The notes: generated by a model not told the origin, from the letters alone. A stretch of 64,000 nucleotides of DNA from Chitinophagaceae bacterium (GCA_947447265.1 CANFKC010000015.1:37115-101114); one strand, 5' to 3'; shown: positions 20,341 through 29,615, counted from the first letter of the stretch. A program made the numbers and translations.

Positions 20341-20698
20341 TAGCTTTTCTTTTATTTGGTTTCAATGTTTGTTCACTTGCTGCCGGTGTTTTCTGCAATT
20401 GTTGCAGATAGTTGTCCAGAGAATCAAATCTGTCTGTCCATATTTTGCGATACTGTTCTACCCAATCAGAAACCTCACCCAGTTGCTGCAATTTCGCCTC
20501 ACAATATCGCTCTCTCCCTTGTTGCCTTATTGTAATCAGGCCACATTCCGTCAATATCTTAATGTGCTTCGATATAGCTGGCCTGCTAACATCAAAGTGT
20601 TCCGCAACCGCATTAAGGTTAAGACTTTCATGAGCTATCATATTAATGATCGCCCTTCGTGTTGGGTCCGCTATAGCCTGGAAAACATCTCTTCTCAT
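20324..20698 (-). CDS. ArsR-family winged-helix transcriptional regulator
   Basis: A 124-residue regulator. It opens with V-F-Q-A-I-A-D-P-T-R-R-A-I-I, then the recognition helix region V-S-R-P-A-I-S-K-H-I-K-I-L and the wing G-R-E-R-Y. The C-terminal ~30 residues are basic and Lys-rich. It lacks the paired cysteine motif (C-V-C) of metal-sensing ArsR proteins, so a metal sensor is unlikely. First gene of a two-gene operon with the SRPBCC protein. Two palindromes in its promoter (20716-20757) make autorepression very likely. Confidence 0.92.
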   Translation of the reverse strand: MRRDVFQAIADPTRRAIINMIAHESLNLNAVAEHFDVSRPAISKHIKILTECGLITIRQQGRERYCEAKLQQLGEVSDWVEQYRKIWTDRFDSLDNYLQQLQKTPAASEQTLKPNKRKANGKQK

Positions 20699-20715
20699 TT
20701 TACCTCGGTAATTAT

Positions 20716-20757
20716 GTAACTATTCGGTTACAAATATATACGTAACTATTCGGTTAC
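20716..20757 (-). promoter_or_regulatory. Twin operator palindromes for the ArsR regulator
   Basis: The 16-base sequence GTAACTATTCGGTTAC occurs twice, at 20716-20731 and 20742-20757, 26 bases apart. Each copy is itself an inverted repeat GTAAC-N6-GTTAC. One copy lies between the -33 and -7 boxes. The other abuts the -7 box and covers the probable transcription start. This geometry fits dimer binding to two sites and repression. That the ArsR protein is the binder is inferred from adjacency. Confidence 0.75.
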
Positions 20758-20762
20758 GCAAA
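20731..20762 (-). promoter_or_regulatory. Bacteroidota-type promoter of the arsR-SRPBCC operon
   Basis: Read on the minus strand there is TTTG (20762-20759), a 20-base spacer, then TATATTTG (20738-20731). This matches the -33 TTTG / -7 TAnnTTTG consensus. The start codon is 33 bases past the -7 box. Confidence 0.7.
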
Positions 20763-20789
20763 ATAATTTTCACAATTTTACCGAAGGGC

Positions 20790-20841
20790 AAAAAAAACCA
20801 GAAAACTCAGTGCTCCTTTTTGGAACAGCTGAATTTTCTGG
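20790..20841 (-). terminator. Intrinsic terminator after the VOC gene
   Basis: On the minus strand a long hairpin has a 13-bp outer stem (arms 20829-20841 and 20798-20810, one mismatch), and pairing continues into the loop. Eight T residues follow directly (A run at 20790-20797 on the plus strand). It lies about 30 bases past the VOC stop codon and insulates the arsR promoter. Confidence 0.85.
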
Positions 20842-20872
20842 AAAAATGTTACCCGCCTTAATTGTTTAATAC

Positions 20873-21298
20873 CTATTGCTTCGGATAGTCATAATTTACC
20901 ATCCACTGTATGCCAAATTTGTCGGTGCACATACCAAAATAAGCACCCCAGAAGGTCTTTTCCATTGCCATAGTTACTTTACCGCCAGCTGAAATGCCGC
21001 TAAATATAGCGTTCGCCTCGTCTTCACTTTTGGCATCGACCGACAGTGAAAAATTGGTTCCTTCTATAACTTTATTGCCCATTGATTCCACCGCATCAGA
21101 TGCCATCAAAATGCTATTGCCTACCGGCAGGGCTACGTGCATAATCTTTTCTTTATCCTGGTCAGATAAGTTGTCACCATGCCCGGTATCTTTAAACCGC
21201 TGGAAAGTTGCGAACTCGCCCCCGAATACTGATTTATAAAAATTGAAAACATCTTCCGCGTTGCCGTTAAATGTTAGGTATGTGCCGATCGTTGCCAT
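20873..21298 (-). CDS. VOC family protein (PhnB/glyoxalase-like)
   Basis: A 141-residue single-domain protein. It starts I-G-T-Y-L-T-F-N-G-N-A-E-D-V-F-N-F-Y-K-S-V-F-G-G-E and ends F-G-I-Q-W-M-V-N-Y, characteristic of the PhnB-like branch of the vicinal oxygen chelate fold. H-V-A-L-P-V-G in the middle and the W-G-A-Y-F-G segment fit the same group. Substrate unknown; many members have no assigned activity. It sits upstream of arsR-SRPBCC on the same strand, but a strong terminator lies between, so it is a separate transcript. Confidence 0.88.
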   Translation of the reverse strand: MATIGTYLTFNGNAEDVFNFYKSVFGGEFATFQRFKDTGHGDNLSDQDKEKIMHVALPVGNSILMASDAVESMGNKVIEGTNFSLSVDAKSEDEANAIFSGISAGGKVTMAMEKTFWGAYFGMCTDKFGIQWMVNYDYPKQ

Positions 21299-21450
21299 AG
21301 TTTGTTTAAGATTTCAGCTAGAATATGGCAATAAAAGTAAACAAAAAAGTACGCGACTGTGCCATATTGGCCTCTCAAATATTAACTTTTGTGAGGCCAT
21401 TTTACGAAACCCATCCCCTATCTTTAGCGTACATATAAAGAACAGCAGGA

Positions 21451-22854
21451 ATGAAAATAACTTTTCACGGTGCAGCGCGTACCGTAACAGGATCGAAACA
21501 TATGCTACAGTTAACCAATGGCAATAAATACCTGCTCGATTGCGGAATGTTTCAGGGCATGGGCGATGAAACACTCCAGCTCAATAGTCATTTTGGGTTC
21601 AGGTCCGATGAGGTTACTGCGGTAGTTATCTCACATGCGCACATCGATCATATTGGCCTGCTCCCTAAACTTGTGAAAGAAGGCTACAGGGGCAATATCT
21701 ACTGCACTCCTCCAACAAAAGAACTGGCTGAAATATTGCTGCTCGATTCTGCACACATACAGGAAAGCGACGCAATACATGTGAATAAACGAAACAAAGC
21801 GCAAAACAAACCCTTGATTGAACCATTGTACACGCAAGATGATGTGCAAAATGTATTGCCGCTATTTGTTACTATTCCCTATAATGAACCTTATCGTATT
21901 GACGACAACATTGAGCTGACCTATACCGATTGCGGCCACATACTGGGAAGCGCCGCAATCAACCTTAAAATAGACGAAAACGGCAAACACGCTACGCTTA
22001 CATTCAGTGGAGATGTTGGTCGTTATCATGATATGATACTACGCCCGCCATCTACCTTCCCGCAGGCCGATTACCTATTACTGGAATCGACATACGGCAA
22101 CAAGCTGCACAAACTTGTTGTGAATTCAGCCGATGAAGTTCTAAAGTTTATTACCGATACCTGCCTGAAGAAGAAAGGAAAGCTGATAATACCGGCCTTC
22201 AGCGTCGGCAGAACACAGGAAATACTCTACCTGCTTAACAGGTTGGACAGCGAACGCAGATTGCCTCCACTAAACTATTTTGTAGATAGCCCACTTTCTA
22301 TTGAAGCAACGGAAATAATAAAACACAACCCCGAATGTTTTAATAAAGAAGCACAAAAGCTATTGCATACAGACCCTGACTTATTTGGTTTCCCGGGTTT
22401 GCATTACACCAGATCGGCCGAGGAATCGAAGGCTTTGAATGATGACCATACGCCTTGTGTAATTATAGCAGCGTCTGGTATGGCGGAAGCGGGCCGTATA
22501 AAGCATCATATAGCACAGAATATCAGTAACCGAGACAATACCATCTTGCTTGTCGGCTATTGCGAGCCGCGCTCATTAGGCGGCAGGCTACGCGACGGCG
22601 CAACGGAAGTGAGTATTTATGGAGACAAGTATACTGTGAATGCTGAAATTGGTATGATAGAAAGCATGAGTGCACATGGCGACTACGAAGACCTGCTGGA
22701 CTGGGTAAGCTGCCAGGATGCATCGAAAGTAAAAAGGGTATTCCTGGTGCATGGCGAATACGATGTACAGGTTGCCTTCAGAGAGAGATTACTGCATAAG
22801 GGATTTGCAGAAATAGATATACCGCATCAGCACGAACAGGTTGACCTCGATTAA
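21451..22854 (+). CDS. Beta-CASP metallo-beta-lactamase fold RNase-like protein
   Basis: A 467-residue protein with the metallo-beta-lactamase metal motif H-A-H-I-D-H at residues 62-67. Later motifs are D-C-G-H-I-L-G-S-A, F-S-G-D-V-G-R, L-L-E-S-T-Y-G-N, the beta-CASP P-A-F-S-V-G-R-T-Q-E segment, and C-terminal A-S-G-M-A-E-A-G-R-I-K-H-H and H-G-E-Y-D. This is the YSH1/CPSF73-like bacterial family, predicted to be a two-zinc RNA endo- or exonuclease in the cytosol. The length is normal for the family. The 3' end overlaps the convergent DUF3810 gene by 4 bases. Confidence 0.92.
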   Translation: MKITFHGAARTVTGSKHMLQLTNGNKYLLDCGMFQGMGDETLQLNSHFGFRSDEVTAVVISHAHIDHIGLLPKLVKEGYRGNIYCTPPTKELAEILLLDSAHIQESDAIHVNKRNKAQNKPLIEPLYTQDDVQNVLPLFVTIPYNEPYRIDDNIELTYTDCGHILGSAAINLKIDENGKHATLTFSGDVGRYHDMILRPPSTFPQADYLLLESTYGNKLHKLVVNSADEVLKFITDTCLKKKGKLIIPAFSVGRTQEILYLLNRLDSERRLPPLNYFVDSPLSIEATEIIKHNPECFNKEAQKLLHTDPDLFGFPGLHYTRSAEESKALNDDHTPCVIIAASGMAEAGRIKHHIAQNISNRDNTILLVGYCEPRSLGGRLRDGATEVSIYGDKYTVNAEIGMIESMSAHGDYEDLLDWVSCQDASKVKRVFLVHGEYDVQVAFRERLLHKGFAEIDIPHQHEQVDLD

Positions 22855-23930
22855 GGTATATATAGCTTAGTACCCTTTTTTAAAAACTGTCGGCGCTCCA
22901 GCAACCATGCATTAGCTACAATACTGCTGTAGCTGCGAATGCCATCTTTTTGATGCTGTAGCTTTAAGTAATTGTCGTACATCTCACTGGTAATGTAGGT
23001 AGCGTCATTGTCATAGAGGTCGCTCAGGCTGTCGAGTATGGCTACATGCCGTTGCGAAAGGCTGTTCAAACCAGTCGCAAACTTCTTTGCGCGCACGGAA
23101 TCTTTCCGCCGCAGGCGGCGGTCAACATACAGCCATACATTCAGGTCAGCGGAATATTTAAAAGCCGGATCGGACGACATTTTACAAAGGGAATAGGCCA
23201 TCAGATTCGCATCACCTTCGGCTGCAACGCCCGCCTGGTGGGCCATTTCATGGCTAACAACAAAAGGCAGCATAAAAGCAGGTAAGCGCCCGCTCACCTG
23301 CCCTTCCCCGGTAAACGGATTATAATAGCCCTCGATGGCCAGACGCTCCAGAAAATACCCAAACAATGATGGCTTTATATTCAAGCCCAAAGCGGTAAGG
23401 CGTGAATCAGAGTAAAGGCGGTAATTGCTGGCTGCCACTTTATTTACGGCCGCAATTGTCATATCCTTGTAGCCCGGAGCGTACCTGTTCATCTCTGCTA
23501 CCAGCATAGAATCAAAAATACCCAGGCGCACGGTGTCGTTATTGCTGTGTAATGCCCAGGTTTTAGCAAGCGGTTCCTTATAGTAATTAGCGCCCCATCC
23601 TAGTACAAAATACAAGTAAACTGCCAGTCCCACGTTAACAACGTTCAACACTGACGCCCCCAATTGCGATTTGTTTGCCCGGAAATGAAAAAGATATTTT
23701 ACCCACTTTATCAGGGCGAGCAGCAGCATTGTTCCACCACCTATATAAATCATATCACCAATGCTGAACGGCAAATACCCGAAAAACAGGTCGCGCAGTG
23801 CCTGCAGCGGATAGTAGAACCACCGGTCGTAAATATGGACCGCCTGTTCGCTTGCAGGAAACACCATCAGCGCCACAGCAATAACTATCACGAGCACCCC
23901 GGTAACATAAAATCTACGCTTAAAACTCAT
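22851..23930 (-). CDS. DUF3810 membrane protein with a zinc-protease-like motif
   Basis: A 359-residue protein. Transmembrane segments lie near residues 9-25, 60-80 and 95-112, then a long extracytoplasmic region with V-S-H-E-M-A-H-Q-A-G (HEMAH at 227-231) and a downstream E-G-D-A-N. HExxH plus a later Glu is the pattern of a zinc metallopeptidase. DUF3810 has no assigned substrate that I know of. Monocistronic, convergent and overlapping by 4 bases with the beta-CASP gene. Confidence 0.85.
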   Translation of the reverse strand: MSFKRRFYVTGVLVIVIAVALMVFPASEQAVHIYDRWFYYPLQALRDLFFGYLPFSIGDMIYIGGGTMLLLALIKWVKYLFHFRANKSQLGASVLNVVNVGLAVYLYFVLGWGANYYKEPLAKTWALHSNNDTVRLGIFDSMLVAEMNRYAPGYKDMTIAAVNKVAASNYRLYSDSRLTALGLNIKPSLFGYFLERLAIEGYYNPFTGEGQVSGRLPAFMLPFVVSHEMAHQAGVAAEGDANLMAYSLCKMSSDPAFKYSADLNVWLYVDRRLRRKDSVRAKKFATGLNSLSQRHVAILDSLSDLYDNDATYITSEMYDNYLKLQHQKDGIRSYSSIVANAWLLERRQFLKKGTKLYIP

Positions 23931-24142
23931 GAGGGTTTCGATGAATGGTTGTTGCCATACAAATTTAACGGTACTGATGTTAAGCTCAATAAAATAAATT
24001 TATAGCTGACAATCTGTTTCCTTTTAAAACATAAGCCACGGCTAATCTCATGAGCTGAATTCAGGCAATCAATACAACATAACGCCAGAAATACTATTTT
24101 TGAAATAATAGCAGCTAACAACCGTTATACTGCTAACTATAG

Positions 24143-25330
24143 ATGACCGAACCTAAGAACAAAGTCTTTTATCTTGATGGCATACGCGGGCTTGCAGCAT
24201 TCTGCGTGTTCCTGCACCATTTTCTGTTAGCATTCTACCCCGCTTATTTTACGTCTGACATTACTACTACCCACCTCAACGGCCTTGATGTGCGCTACGG
24301 CCAGAGTATTTTCAGCTTCCTGTCTAACGGCAATTTTTCCGTGTGTATTTTCTTTGTGCTGAGTGGGCTCGTACTCAGCCGCAGCTACTTTGAACAACCC
24401 AATATAGCAACACTCGTCAGCGCAGCCCAGCGCCGCTTTTTGCGCCTATATATGCCCGTGGCGGTTACGCTGTGCCTTGCCTATTTGCTTATTAAAACCA
24501 ACTTATTCTACAATGTTGCGGCATCGTCAATAACACACTCAGGTTGGTGGATGGGATATATGTGGACCTTTGAACACAAAACTACCCTATTTATCCAGAG
24601 CCTTTTGTACAAAGTTATGTTCATGGGCGATAATACTTATGATACCTCTTTGTGGACCCTTTCGCTGGAATTATATGGTTCTATGTTTGTATTTGCCTTT
24701 CTGGCGCTCACTCATAATATACGCAATAAGTTTTTAGCCTTCATTCCTTTATTCGCTGTACTTGCAGTTTTAAATGCAGAATACCTAACGGCTTTCTTGC
24801 TGGGCATAACGTTAAATTATGCGCCAGCTGTTACCGCTAAAATTGGTAAGACAACCAATGTATTGCTAACATCAGTACTCTTTATTGGAGGACTTATTCT
24901 GGGATCGTATTCTACCTCTAACAACATTCAGCATACAATTTTCGAACATGTGCCCGCGTTCGTGGTAAAGTATAATATCTGGGTGCATGTAATCGCGGGC
25001 TTCTTTGTAGTGCTGGCCGTAGTACTTTCTAAAAATCTGCAATGGTTTTTCAGTTTGGGGTTAATGAGATTTCTGGGATACATTTCTTTTTCCATTTACC
25101 TGTTGCATCCCTTGGTCATCGGCTCTTTCAGCTGTTATTTACTGCTACATCTAGCGCCGCATTTTAGCTACAATTTAGCTTTGCTAATAGTAACAGGCGC
25201 CACATTGTCGGTTTGCTTTTTACTTTCTTATTTTATGGCAAAGTACGTTGATGCTAATGGAACACGATACGCTAGAAAGTTCTACGACAACTATTTAAGC
25301 AAGGCGGGTGTTGACGTCAAGCAGCAGTAG
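24143..25330 (+). CDS. Acyltransferase 3 family membrane protein
   Basis: A 395-residue multi-pass membrane protein starting K-V-F-Y-L-D-G-I-R-G-L-A-A-F-C-V-F-L-H-H. This is the acyltransferase 3 signature, with the catalytic His in the H-H pair and the D-G-x-R-G-L motif. About ten hydrophobic segments follow. Family members acylate sugars of surface polysaccharides, peptidoglycan or exported small molecules; the acceptor here is unknown. A TATTTTTG element at 24095-24102 resembles a -7 box but has no TTTG at a proper spacing. Confidence 0.88.
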   Translation: MTEPKNKVFYLDGIRGLAAFCVFLHHFLLAFYPAYFTSDITTTHLNGLDVRYGQSIFSFLSNGNFSVCIFFVLSGLVLSRSYFEQPNIATLVSAAQRRFLRLYMPVAVTLCLAYLLIKTNLFYNVAASSITHSGWWMGYMWTFEHKTTLFIQSLLYKVMFMGDNTYDTSLWTLSLELYGSMFVFAFLALTHNIRNKFLAFIPLFAVLAVLNAEYLTAFLLGITLNYAPAVTAKIGKTTNVLLTSVLFIGGLILGSYSTSNNIQHTIFEHVPAFVVKYNIWVHVIAGFFVVLAVVLSKNLQWFFSLGLMRFLGYISFSIYLLHPLVIGSFSCYLLLHLAPHFSYNLALLIVTGATLSVCFLLSYFMAKYVDANGTRYARKFYDNYLSKAGVDVKQQ

Positions 25331-25394
25331 TAAATTCTCGGGAATGAATAACTGAGCCGCGACTCTATTTTTATTGAACTGGCATACTGAAACT

Positions 25395-25949
25395 ATGAAC
25401 TACAATTTCGAACAATTTCCGGCATTGGAAAGCCAGCTCCTTTCCCTTGTTCAACTTGATGAAAACCATAAAGGCGATCTGTTCCGGCTACTTACCATTC
25501 CTGAAGTAACCCGGTACTTCCCGGTAATACCGATTGCAAAGGAAAACGACCTGCTAAAAAAGATCGCATACTTTAAGCAGCAATTCAATGAGGGCAGCGG
25601 CATGCGATGGGGAATAACCTTGAAAGGCCAGCAAAGCGTAATCGGCACAATTGGTTTCAGCAGTATTATACCGCATCATAAAGCATCAATAGTTTATGCA
25701 TTGCATCCAGCTCATCAACGAAAAGGCCTGGTAACAGAAGCATTGGGTGCGTTACTCCATTTTGGCTTTATCGATTTGGGGCTGCGAAGAATTGAAGCAG
25801 AAGTGATGCCGGGGAATACTGCATCAGAAAGATTGCTTGAAAAACTTGGCTTTAAGTACGAAGGCTTGCTACAGCAGTGGATGAATTGGGAAGGAAAATA
25901 CTGCGATATAAAAATGTTCGCGCTCTTAAACGAGCAGGCCGTATTTTAG
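25395..25949 (+). CDS. GNAT family N-acetyltransferase (RimJ/RimL type)
   Basis: A 184-residue protein taken from the ATG at 25395; the frame is open from a TTG at 25374, but the ATG version starts just before the family-like region. Typical features are I-G-T-I-G-F, Y-A-L-H-P-A-H-Q-R-K-G-L-V-T-E-A (acetyl-CoA binding motif A, R-x-x-G-x-x-T/A), R-R-I-E-A-E-V-M-P-G-N-T-A-S-E-R-L-L-E-K-L-G-F, and the G-L-L-Q-Q-W segment. It probably acetylates an N-terminal amine or small-molecule amine. Followed 35 bases later by an SDR gene on the same strand. Confidence 0.9.
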   Translation: MNYNFEQFPALESQLLSLVQLDENHKGDLFRLLTIPEVTRYFPVIPIAKENDLLKKIAYFKQQFNEGSGMRWGITLKGQQSVIGTIGFSSIIPHHKASIVYALHPAHQRKGLVTEALGALLHFGFIDLGLRRIEAEVMPGNTASERLLEKLGFKYEGLLQQWMNWEGKYCDIKMFALLNEQAVF

Positions 25950-25984
25950 CAGGTAAGTAACCACATAAAAATTAGAACGACAGA

Positions 25985-26689
25985 ATGCAATACGCAGTAA
26001 TTACAGGAGCGACCCAAGGTATTGGTAAGGCAGTAGCCGAAAAATTGTTACAAGGAGGATACTCCATCGCGGTGTGTGCACGAAATAAGGAAAAGCTGGA
26101 AGCGCTGCAAATGGCATGGCAAAAGCAATACCCTGCTGCTGCAATTATCATTTACAATACCGACCTCGGCAATAGTGAAAACGCAACTGCATTTGGAAAC
26201 TTTGTGATATCGCAATTCACTAAAATAGATATACTTGTAAACAATACCGGAACTTTCACTCCAGGCACTATTGCGGAAGAACCTCCAGGCAAACTGGAAG
26301 CATTAATGGCCGTAAATCTGTACAGCGCATACTACCTCACCCGCACACTATTACCGGCTATGAAGGAAGCCGCGTCAGGCCACATCTTTAATATGTGCTC
26401 GGTCGCCAGCCTCAAAGCATATGCTAATGGTGGCTCTTACAGCATCAGCAAATATGCCTTACTCGGCTTCTCTGATAATTTGCGGGAAGAATTAAAACCC
26501 TACAATATAAAAGTTACGGCAATTTGCCCGGGCGCAACATACACCCCTTCATGGGAAGGAAGCGGAATACCCGAAGAACGGATAATGGAGGCTGCCGATG
26601 TAGCTAAAATGCTATTCAGCACCAGCGAACTATCGCCACAGGCAAACGTCGAAACCATCGTTATGCGCCCTGTTAAAGGCGACTTATAA
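25985..26689 (+). CDS. SDR family oxidoreductase (FabG-like)
   Basis: A 234-residue short-chain dehydrogenase. TGATQGIG lies at residues 7-14, NNTG at 86-89 (in place of NNAG), the catalytic Ser around 139, and YSISK at 152-156. C-A-R-N-K after strand 2 suggests NADP(H). It resembles 3-oxoacyl-ACP reductase-like SDRs of unspecified substrate. It lies in a same-strand run after the GNAT gene and 81 bases before batD, so an operon is possible but not shown. Confidence 0.9.
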   Translation: MQYAVITGATQGIGKAVAEKLLQGGYSIAVCARNKEKLEALQMAWQKQYPAAAIIIYNTDLGNSENATAFGNFVISQFTKIDILVNNTGTFTPGTIAEEPPGKLEALMAVNLYSAYYLTRTLLPAMKEAASGHIFNMCSVASLKAYANGGSYSISKYALLGFSDNLREELKPYNIKVTAICPGATYTPSWEGSGIPEERIMEAADVAKMLFSTSELSPQANVETIVMRPVKGDL

Positions 26690-26770
26690 AAATTCTTTTT
26701 AACGTAGGTTTAACCACTCTGTTAGCAGCATAACGGGTAATCAAAAGTATTTTTGCAAGTACCTGAAAAA

Positions 26771-28798
26771 ATGAAACATATAAAGAATATGTGGCGTTAT
26801 AACATTCTGTTCCTTTTAATTTTAGGGGGATGTTTTCATGCTTTAGCTCAAACCGTAGCTTTCAGCGCATCCCCTTCTGCATCAAAAATTGGTGTAAAAG
26901 ATTATTTGCAGGTTACCTTCACTTTAACAAACCTGGATAATATCTCTGACTTCCGGCCTAGCGGCTTTGGCGATTTCGATAAAGTTAATGGCCCTTTTCA
27001 GCAGCAATCAATGAGTATTACGAATGGTGCACGGTCCAGCAGCATATCACTTACCTATGTGCTCCATCCTAAGCACGAGGGCAAACTCACCATTCCTCCG
27101 GCCATTGCGAAAGACAATGCAGGGCATAACTACTATACCAACGCGTTGGTAATTGAAGTGGTACCGGGTTCGCTTGCTCAGCAACAACAACCGCGTCAAC
27201 AAAACAATCCGTTTGGAGATGACGACGACCCGTTTCAGCAAATAGCTGCTCAAATGCAGCGTATGAACCAGATGCACCAACGGATGATGCAACAGGCACA
27301 ACCGCAGCAAATGGCACCTCAGCAACAACGCGGCGGTCAGCAACCACAGCAGGCGCAGGCAGATGCCCCGGTTAATGATGCAGAGATTAGTAAAGACCTT
27401 TTTATCCGGGTAACCGTTGATAAAAGCAAGGTGCATGTGGGCGAGCAGATAACAACATCTTACAAGCTTTATTCCCGCCTGCCTATGCAGGTGGCCATTT
27501 CGAAACTTCCTGCGTTGAATGGCTTCTGGACATCCGATTTCGACATCCCTAAAATGCCGAAGCCTATGGAAGAAGTAGTAAACGGCAAAAAATACCAGGT
27601 TTTCCTGTTGAAGAAATCTGCACTATTCCCACAGGAAGCCGGCACACTTGAGCTGGACCCGGCTGAGGCAAAGGGCCAGGCCCGTGTAGTTCAGCAAGTG
27701 AAACGTAAAGTATCAGACCTGTTTAATGACCCATTCGGTAGTGGTACGTTGATGATGAACGATCCGTTCTTTAATAATGCTGTGTTTAATACCATGGCAT
27801 ACAAGGATGTTGCTGTTCATCTCAAGAGTACTCCGGTTAAAATTACGGTAACCCCCCTACCGGAAAAAGAAAAGCCAGAAGGCTTTGGTGGTGCAGTAGG
27901 CAGTTTCACTTTTACCAGCAAATTAGATAAGCAAGAACTAACAACCGACGATGTAGCCAACCTTACTTTGAATATTACCGGCAGCGGAAATTTCAAACTG
28001 ATTGAAGCACCGAAGTTAAATCTGCCCAATGGAATCAACACTTACGACCCTCAGGTTATTGATACTATTACCGGGCGCAGTACTACCATCAGCGGTTCAA
28101 AAATAATTACCTACGACATTACCCCTCAAACACCCGGAGATTATACTATACCGCCTATCTCATTTAGCTATTTCAACCCAACGCTGGGTGCTTACACTAC
28201 AATAAAGACGCAGCCTTTTACTTTGCACGTAAAACCCGGCAAGAACCCTACAGGCAATAAAGTAAACCCGGCTTTAGCTGCGCTGAAAGACATACATGAC
28301 ATAAAGGCAACGCCATTGGACAACCTCGGTTTAATGAGCAAGCCACTGATGTTATCGCCAATATATATGTCAATGTACCTGTTACCGCTGATTGCGTTTT
28401 TTGGCATGATAGTATGGCGCAGGAAGAATGACGAGTTGGAAAATAACAGCATGCTGATGCGCAACAAGCGCGCCAACAAAGAAGCATTAAAACGCCTTGT
28501 AACGGCAAAAGCACTGATGCTGCAGAAACAGCGCAAGCTATTCTATGAAGAAATTTCTAAAGCTATTTGGTTATATTTGAGCGATAAGCTGGGCATACCG
28601 CTGTCGTCACTTTCACGCGATACGGCTATAGCAGCATTGATAGATCGTAAAGTTCCTGATCTGTTGCACCGGCAGTTTAACGACCTGGTATGGGAATGTG
28701 AAACAGCATTGTATGCAACGGGTGGGTCAAAACCATTAGAGAATACTTATGACGATGCAGTGAAGTTGATTGGCGATTTTGAAGACACAATAGCATAA
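26771..28798 (+). CDS. batD: BatD family protein
   Basis: A 675-residue protein from the ATG at 26771; an in-frame TTG at 26753 would add six residues before the signal peptide. Signal peptide with hydrophobic core I-L-F-L-L-I-L-G-G-C. Then repeated beta-sandwich domains: V-G-V-K-D-Y-L-Q-V-T-F-T-L near the start, and V-H-V-G-E-Q-I-T-T-S-Y-K-L-Y in the middle. A Gln/Met/Pro-rich linker of about 60 residues carries many Q-Q pairs. A transmembrane segment follows near residue 535 and then a cytoplasmic helical tail. This matches BatD of the Bat (aerotolerance) operon, an inner-membrane-anchored periplasmic protein. batE follows directly. TATTTTTG at 26748-26755 is a possible -7 box. Confidence 0.9.
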   Translation: MKHIKNMWRYNILFLLILGGCFHALAQTVAFSASPSASKIGVKDYLQVTFTLTNLDNISDFRPSGFGDFDKVNGPFQQQSMSITNGARSSSISLTYVLHPKHEGKLTIPPAIAKDNAGHNYYTNALVIEVVPGSLAQQQQPRQQNNPFGDDDDPFQQIAAQMQRMNQMHQRMMQQAQPQQMAPQQQRGGQQPQQAQADAPVNDAEISKDLFIRVTVDKSKVHVGEQITTSYKLYSRLPMQVAISKLPALNGFWTSDFDIPKMPKPMEEVVNGKKYQVFLLKKSALFPQEAGTLELDPAEAKGQARVVQQVKRKVSDLFNDPFGSGTLMMNDPFFNNAVFNTMAYKDVAVHLKSTPVKITVTPLPEKEKPEGFGGAVGSFTFTSKLDKQELTTDDVANLTLNITGSGNFKLIEAPKLNLPNGINTYDPQVIDTITGRSTTISGSKIITYDITPQTPGDYTIPPISFSYFNPTLGAYTTIKTQPFTLHVKPGKNPTGNKVNPALAALKDIHDIKATPLDNLGLMSKPLMLSPIYMSMYLLPLIAFFGMIVWRRKNDELENNSMLMRNKRANKEALKRLVTAKALMLQKQRKLFYEEISKAIWLYLSDKLGIPLSSLSRDTAIAALIDRKVPDLLHRQFNDLVWECETALYATGGSKPLENTYDDAVKLIGDFEDTIA

Positions 28799-28862
28799 GT
28801 TGCCTTGTTTTATTTAATGAACATTAAACCAAACCTCTACTAACAGTACCGATTTTGTGCAA

Positions 28863-29615
28863 ATGAAAAATCTGTTTTTAACCACAATAATCATCATACT
28901 TTCTTTATTTCAGTCAGTTGCTGCAGATAAGCTTGCACAATACTGGGATATAGCTAATAATGCTTACCGCCTGAAAGATTACGATACTGCGGCGAGCTAT
29001 TTCGAGAAAATTGCCAGCCAGAAGCCCAAAAACGCAGAAGTGTACTACAACCTGGGCAATACGTATTACAGGATGAACAAAATTGGTCCTGCGGTGTTGA
29101 ACTACGAAAAAGCATTGCACATTGATCCAGACTATACCCAGGCGAAAGATAATCTGGTGCTTACGCAAAACAGGATGAGCGCGCATGTGCCAATTGCCAC
29201 AGATATTTTCTTTGTTCAATGGTGGGAGACGCTCACAGCACCTCGTATGGCCACTTTATGGGCGATTCTGGCGTTTATCTTCTTCTCGGCAATGATTCTG
29301 CTTATTTTCCTTCGGGGCATCTCTAAAATCGAAATTAAAATACCCGCGCAACTTCCCGTTTTATTGGGGCTGATATGGGTTTGCCTGCTTGTTTTTGGTT
29401 ACCAGGCGGCCCGGAATACTGCCGAAAGCGGTGCCGCTGTTGTGATGCAGAATGACGCACCATTGCTGAATACAGATTTGAAAGGCAAACCTATGAGCCT
29501 GCTGCCTGAAGGCACCACCGTTAAGGTAAGAGGCAGCAAAGGCGAATATGCCGAGGTAATTGTTCCGGATGGCAGGCGCGGCTATGTATTACAGAGCTGG
29601 CTTACTAAAATATAG
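28863..29615 (+). CDS. batE: TPR and SH3-like domain protein, BatE-like
   Basis: A 250-residue protein from the ATG at 28863; the GTG six bases upstream is less likely. Signal-type N-terminus, then tetratricopeptide repeats (about residues 25-95, with Y-Y-N-L-G-N-T-Y-Y-R-M and A-V-L-N-Y-E-K-A-L-H-I-D-P-D-Y). Two transmembrane segments lie near residues 125-145 and 160-180. The C-terminal ~55 residues form a bacterial SH3-like domain with V-K-V-R-G-S-K-G-E-Y-A-E-V and G-Y-V-L-Q-S-W-L. This order and the position 64 bases after batD identify BatE. The moxR, DUF58/batA, batB and batC genes usually nearby are not in this window. Confidence 0.88.
   Translation: MKNLFLTTIIIILSLFQSVAADKLAQYWDIANNAYRLKDYDTAASYFEKIASQKPKNAEVYYNLGNTYYRMNKIGPAVLNYEKALHIDPDYTQAKDNLVLTQNRMSAHVPIATDIFFVQWWETLTAPRMATLWAILAFIFFSAMILLIFLRGISKIEIKIPAQLPVLLGLIWVCLLVFGYQAARNTAESGAAVVMQNDAPLLNTDLKGKPMSLLPEGTTVKVRGSKGEYAEVIVPDGRRGYVLQSWLTKI

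Noticed and set aside
23927..24121. 64-codon minus-strand frame before the acyltransferase gene
   Set aside because: Overlaps the start of the DUF3810 gene and has no coherent protein features.
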